Positions 14,504 through 17,254 of a DNA stretch of 17,254 nucleotides are shown here, one piece after another. Each line of letters opens with the position of its first letter. Position 1 is the stretch's first letter. Below the pieces are notes generated by a model. The model was not told where the DNA came from. It did no database searches and saw only the letters and a program-made list of their open reading frames with translations. The stretch comes from an uncultured Oscillospiraceae bacterium (GTDB taxonomy: Bacteria > Bacillota > Clostridia > Oscillospirales > Ruminococcaceae). The position numbers were made by a program, and so were the translations under genes. The stretch is from positions 1 through 17,254 of the forward strand of contig CAKSHG010000021.1 in NCBI GenBank assembly GCA_934456315.1. The letters are read 5' to 3'.

Positions 14504-14928
14504 ACGGCTGGTATATGCTGGCAGTGTATGTTGGCGCGATACTGATTTCCCTGGCGCTGTGCGCGGGAGCGCTCGCGGTGATGATACACGGCGTTGTGAA
14601 GCAGAAACGCCTCGGCGGACGGCTGGCGTTCCTTATAGCGGCTGGGGTCGTGACTGCGGCGGTGCTGCTGTTTACGAATTCCCACGCAACTTACTACAGG
14701 TTCAACGACTGGGCGGTTTCCGGCAGCAGCGTTCAGGACATAACAGCCCGCTACGGCGAGCCGGATATCGACATGTATACTCCGGGAAAGGGCGGCAGTC
14801 TGTATTACTACATCTACACCGATGACGGTCCGGTAATGCCCGACCATCTGGAGCACTATTATTGTATAAGTCTGGACGAAACCGGGAGAGTGACAGGTAT
14901 CAGCGACGCGGTCAGACCCGGGGGATAA
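14500..14928 (+). CDS. Small membrane protein with extracytoplasmic domain, unknown function
   Basis: I do not recognise this 142-residue protein. It has two hydrophobic segments (about 5-32 and 40-60) separated by a short basic loop (KQKRLGGR), so the N-terminus is probably outside and the C-terminal part (about 61-142) also outside. That part has the pattern VQDITARYGEPD...LYYYIYTD...YYCISLDETGRVTGI. This resembles the short repeat-like fold of SmpA/OmlA or BLIP-type domains, where a residue pattern 'YGEPD' is common; this is inference. The GTG start at 14500 overlaps recN by four bases and has a GGGGGGCGGAG ribosome binding site. It is the last gene before a 57-base gap to the dipeptidase gene. 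Confidence 0.7.
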   Translation: MNGWYMLAVYVGAILISLALCAGALAVMIHGVVKQKRLGGRLAFLIAAGVVTAAVLLFTNSHATYYRFNDWAVSGSSVQDITARYGEPDIDMYTPGKGGSLYYYIYTDDGPVMPDHLEHYYCISLDETGRVTGISDAVRPGG

Positions 14929-14985
14929 TGTATAAAATGACAATTCCCGGCGAAAATACAGTCATCAAATAAAGGGAGGAAGAGC

Positions 14986-16371
14986 ATGAAAGAGAAAATA
15001 ACCGAGTTCGTTTATTCCCACCGTGAGGAAATGATGGAGATAATAAGGCAGCTTGTGGAGATACCGAGCGTCAAGGGAAGATCGGAGCAGGGCGCTCCGT
15101 TCGGAGCGGAGCCGCGCCGCGCGCTTGACAAGATGCTTGACATCTGCCGGGAGTACGGCTTTGTGACCGGCTGTCACGACAACGTGATGGGTACGGCTGA
15201 CTACGCTCCCTCCGGCAAGGTCGGTCTGGGGATACTCTGCCACCTGGACGTTGTTCCGGCGGAGCCGATGAACTGGAGCTATCCTCCGTTCCAGCTGACC
15301 CGCCGTGACGGGAAGCTGTTCGGCAGGGGCGTTATCGACGACAAGGGACCCTGCGCGGCTGCGCTGATGGCGCTGTACTGCGTGAAGGAGCTGGGACTTC
15401 CGCTGAAAAAGGGAGTTCGCCTGCTGTTCGGAACGGACGAGGAGAACGGCTCCGAGGACCTCGAAATTTACCGCCGCACCCATGAGCTTCCGCCGATGGT
15501 GTTCACACCGGATGGAAGCTTCCCGGTCATCAACATCGAAAAGGGAATGATACGCGCGGATATCCTGGGCGAGTGCGAACCTGGAGTAGTGAAGTCGTTC
15601 CGCGGGGGAAGCATTCCGAATGCGGTCCCGGACAAGGCGGAGGCAGTGCTGCGTGGGATATCAAAAAACGAGATCTACGCGGCGATACAGGCTAATTCGA
15701 CCGGCGCGGTGATGACCACAGACACATCGGAAAACGGCGACATAGTGATCAATAGCTCGGGCAGGTCGGCGCACGCGTCCACTCCGCAGGCGGGGATCAA
15801 TGCCGTGACGGCGCTCATCGCGCTGCTGAACAGGCTGCCGCTTTCCGGAAAGGAGCGGGAGGTGTTCCGCGGTCTGGAGATGATGTTCCCCTGCGGCGAA
15901 ACGGACGGGAAGTCGGCTTCCCTCAAGACAGAGGACGAGGAATCCGGCGCGCTGACGCTGACGTTCAGCAAATTCGCGATGGAGAACGGAAAGGTGACTG
16001 GCTGTATCGACATCAGGTATCCGGTTTCGGCGAAGCTTCCGGAGGTCGTCGGGAAGCTGTCTGCGGCGCTGGAGAACTGCGGTCTGCACTACGGGAAGAA
16101 CATGGAGGAGCAGCCGCATTGCGTTCCGCAGGACAGCGAGTTCGTGCAGAAGCTGCTGAAAGTATACAGCGAAGCGGAGGGCGAGCCGGGGCGCTGCATA
16201 GCGATAGGCGGCGGGACCTACGTCCACGATGTGGAGGGCGGAGTTGCATTCGGAGTTGAGCGTGGCGACACGGATTACCACATGCACGGCAACGACGAGT
16301 TCATCACCGAGGACGAGCTGCTGAAGGATTCAGTACTGTTTGCGATGGCGATAGCCGACATCTGCGGATAA
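14986..16371 (+). CDS. PepV/Sapep-type M20 dipeptidase
   Basis: The 461-residue cytosolic metallopeptidase belongs to the M20 family group of Lactobacillus PepV and Staphylococcus Sapep, which hydrolyse dipeptides with Zn2+ or Mn2+. Metal and catalytic residues are visible: H86 and D88 in CHLDVVP, D118-D119 in GRGVIDDKGP, D151-E153 in FGTDEENG, D176 in FTPDGSFP and H432/H434 in DTDYHMHGNDEF. A lid domain lies between about 180 and 350, with SGRSAHASTPQAG and the GGGTYVHDV segment. Length matches the family (about 465). The ATG at 14986 has GGGAGGAAG upstream. No strong promoter was found in the 57-base gap before it, so it may be read through from the recN operon or have its own weak promoter. 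Confidence 0.93.
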   Translation: MKEKITEFVYSHREEMMEIIRQLVEIPSVKGRSEQGAPFGAEPRRALDKMLDICREYGFVTGCHDNVMGTADYAPSGKVGLGILCHLDVVPAEPMNWSYPPFQLTRRDGKLFGRGVIDDKGPCAAALMALYCVKELGLPLKKGVRLLFGTDEENGSEDLEIYRRTHELPPMVFTPDGSFPVINIEKGMIRADILGECEPGVVKSFRGGSIPNAVPDKAEAVLRGISKNEIYAAIQANSTGAVMTTDTSENGDIVINSSGRSAHASTPQAGINAVTALIALLNRLPLSGKEREVFRGLEMMFPCGETDGKSASLKTEDEESGALTLTFSKFAMENGKVTGCIDIRYPVSAKLPEVVGKLSAALENCGLHYGKNMEEQPHCVPQDSEFVQKLLKVYSEAEGEPGRCIAIGGGTYVHDVEGGVAFGVERGDTDYHMHGNDEFITEDELLKDSVLFAMAIADICG

Positions 16372-16432
16372 GCAGTCTGTCCCGACGTGATGCGTAATGT
16401 GTCACGGAAACTAAACTCTTTAGACAGAATGA

Positions 16433-16458
16433 AGCCCCGGGAATTTCTTCCCGGGGCT
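16433..16458. terminator. Bidirectional terminator between convergent genes
   Basis: A perfect 11-bp stem (16433-16443 with 16448-16458, GC-rich centre) has a TTTC loop. On the + strand it is followed by GTTGTATTATT, and on the - strand by TCATTCTGTCT. It lies between the convergent dipeptidase and GH74 genes and ends seven bases from the GH74 stop codon. The T-rich tails are interrupted, so efficiency is uncertain. Confidence 0.8.
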
Positions 16459-16464
16459 GTTGTA

Positions 16465-17254
16465 TTATTCTTCGATAACGTCGCCGTAGACTACGCCAAG
16501 TCCGAGAGTGCTCATGTAAACTCTGCCGTACTTGTTCCAGTCGCCGTAGACGAACTTGCCGTTTCCGGTGCCGCCGAACTGGTGATTGTCATCGTTGATA
16601 CGGCTCCAGGTCGCGCCCTCGTCAGTTGACCAGTAGAGCCCTACCGGATCGTCGGAGGTCGGCTGTCCCCAGATGTAGATAACAGCCGGGTCGCCGTCGT
16701 TCTTGCCTCTGCCAAGTCCTACCATCTGACAGTTGGAAACGGTGTCGAGCCTGGTGAAAGTCTTGCCGTGGTCGGTGGATACCTGAAGCCCCATCGCGGG
16801 ATAGTATATCTTGCCCTCAACGCCCGCTTCGACTACCGGTCGGGTGGAGTTGAATACGGACAGGTCGTTGTTCGGAGTGAACGTCTTGCCGCGGTCCTCG
16901 CTGTAATAGAACGTGCTGCCGCTCGCCGCGTAGATGTAATCCGGATTTACCGGGTCGGCGATGAGCCGCTTTGCGGAAAGCCCGCCCTCGGACTGGTTCC
17001 AGGTCTTGCCCTTATCGTCGGACCAGAATACGAACGCCATGTTGTCCGGAGCCCAGTAGAACGTACTGCCGTCAGCGGATATCGCAACGGAGCCGCCGTG
17101 ACCGTTCTGACCGCCGGGAGCCGTCACCTTGTTGCTCCAGGTAACGCCGCGGTCCTCGGAGTACCAGAAGTCGTTGCCGGAATCGGAGTTCGCAGCCTTT
17201 ACCCACACGTCGGTATTACCTGCTGCCACCGCAAGCCCGGTCATGGAGCCGGCG
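16465..17254 (-). CDS. GH74-type xyloglucanase, C-terminal part (runs off the window)
   Basis: This is the C-terminal end, about 263 residues, of a beta-propeller glycoside hydrolase. GH74 enzymes cleave xyloglucan, often endo-acting, and have two seven-bladed propellers. At least five Asp-box-like turns are visible: YSEDRGVTW, WSDDKGKTW, YSEDRGKTF, VSTDHGKTF and WSTDEGATW. The C-terminus ends GRVYMSTLGLGVVYGDVIEE, typical of the closing blade. No dockerin or carbohydrate-binding module follows the propeller. The reading frame stays open to the window edge, so the apparent ATG at 17242-17244 is internal and the start and signal peptide lie outside. Oligoxyloglucan reducing-end-specific relatives are also possible. 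The gene converges with the dipeptidase gene and has no evident functional link with it. Confidence 0.88.
   Translation of the reverse strand, partial: AGSMTGLAVAAGNTDVWVKAANSDSGNDFWYSEDRGVTWSNKVTAPGGQNGHGGSVAISADGSTFYWAPDNMAFVFWSDDKGKTWNQSEGGLSAKRLIADPVNPDYIYAASGSTFYYSEDRGKTFTPNNDLSVFNSTRPVVEAGVEGKIYYPAMGLQVSTDHGKTFTRLDTVSNCQMVGLGRGKNDGDPAVIYIWGQPTSDDPVGLYWSTDEGATWSRINDDNHQFGGTGNGKFVYGDWNKYGRVYMSTLGLGVVYGDVIEE

Noticed and set aside
14924..14936. A possible promoter (-10-like GATAAT or TATAAA) before the dipeptidase gene
   Set aside because: No acceptable -35 box was found 16-18 bases upstream, so it is not reported as a promoter.
16387..16629. An 80-codon + strand frame at the start of the GH74 region
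   Set aside because: It spans the terminator hairpin and is antisense to the GH74 coding region, with no ribosome binding site.

Overview
The window comes from a GC-rich, Gram-positive, clostridial-type genome. The best guess is a plant-fibre-degrading member of the Oscillospiraceae close to Ruminococcus. The guess rests on three things: the asp23-nusB-xseA-xseB-ispA-dxs-tlyA-argR-recN gene order, which is typical of Bacillota; a lysine (L-box) riboswitch with an intrinsic terminator in front of lysine genes; and a GH74-type xyloglucanase at the right edge. Gene density is very high, many genes overlap by 4 to 14 bases, and there is no phage, insertion sequence, CRISPR array, tRNA or rRNA.

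Region 1 (1-4407) is a lysine/diaminopimelate operon on the + strand. The 3' part of a lysine riboswitch and its terminator (1-134) come first. Then come asd (aspartate-semialdehyde dehydrogenase), dapA, dapB, a free-standing protein of two aspartokinase-like ACT domains, and an MscS-family channel. A strong terminator (4378-4407) closes the operon. Asd, DapA and DapB are consecutive steps from aspartyl phosphate to tetrahydrodipicolinate, which feeds lysine and peptidoglycan. The ACT protein is probably a lysine-sensing regulatory module, and the channel is an unexpected last member.

Region 2 (4463-14928) is one long housekeeping operon. A good promoter with an extended -10 (4463-4491) precedes an Asp23 family gene, nusB, xseA, xseB, ispA, a DUF212/YuiD divergent PAP2 gene, dxs, tlyA, nadK, an AlkZ-related gene of unknown function, argR, recN and a small membrane protein gene. 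No terminator is visible between them. Their jobs are transcription antitermination, DNA repair (exonuclease VII, RecN), isoprenoid precursor and farnesyl diphosphate synthesis, rRNA methylation, NADP supply and arginine control. Compared with Bacillus subtilis, folD is missing between nusB and xseA, extra genes are inserted, and recN is not followed by spoIVB-spo0A.

Region 3 (14986-17254) has a PepV/Sapep-type M20 dipeptidase on the + strand. It converges on the 3' end of a GH74-like beta-propeller glycosidase gene on the - strand, which runs off the window. A bidirectional terminator hairpin (16433-16458) lies between them.

The most interesting points are the riboswitch with a visible antiterminator pairing, the stand-alone aspartokinase ACT module, the channel inside a lysine-controlled operon, the DUF212 gene between two isoprenoid genes, and the uncharacterised AlkZ-related gene within the core operon. 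I found no clear evidence of a wholly new system.
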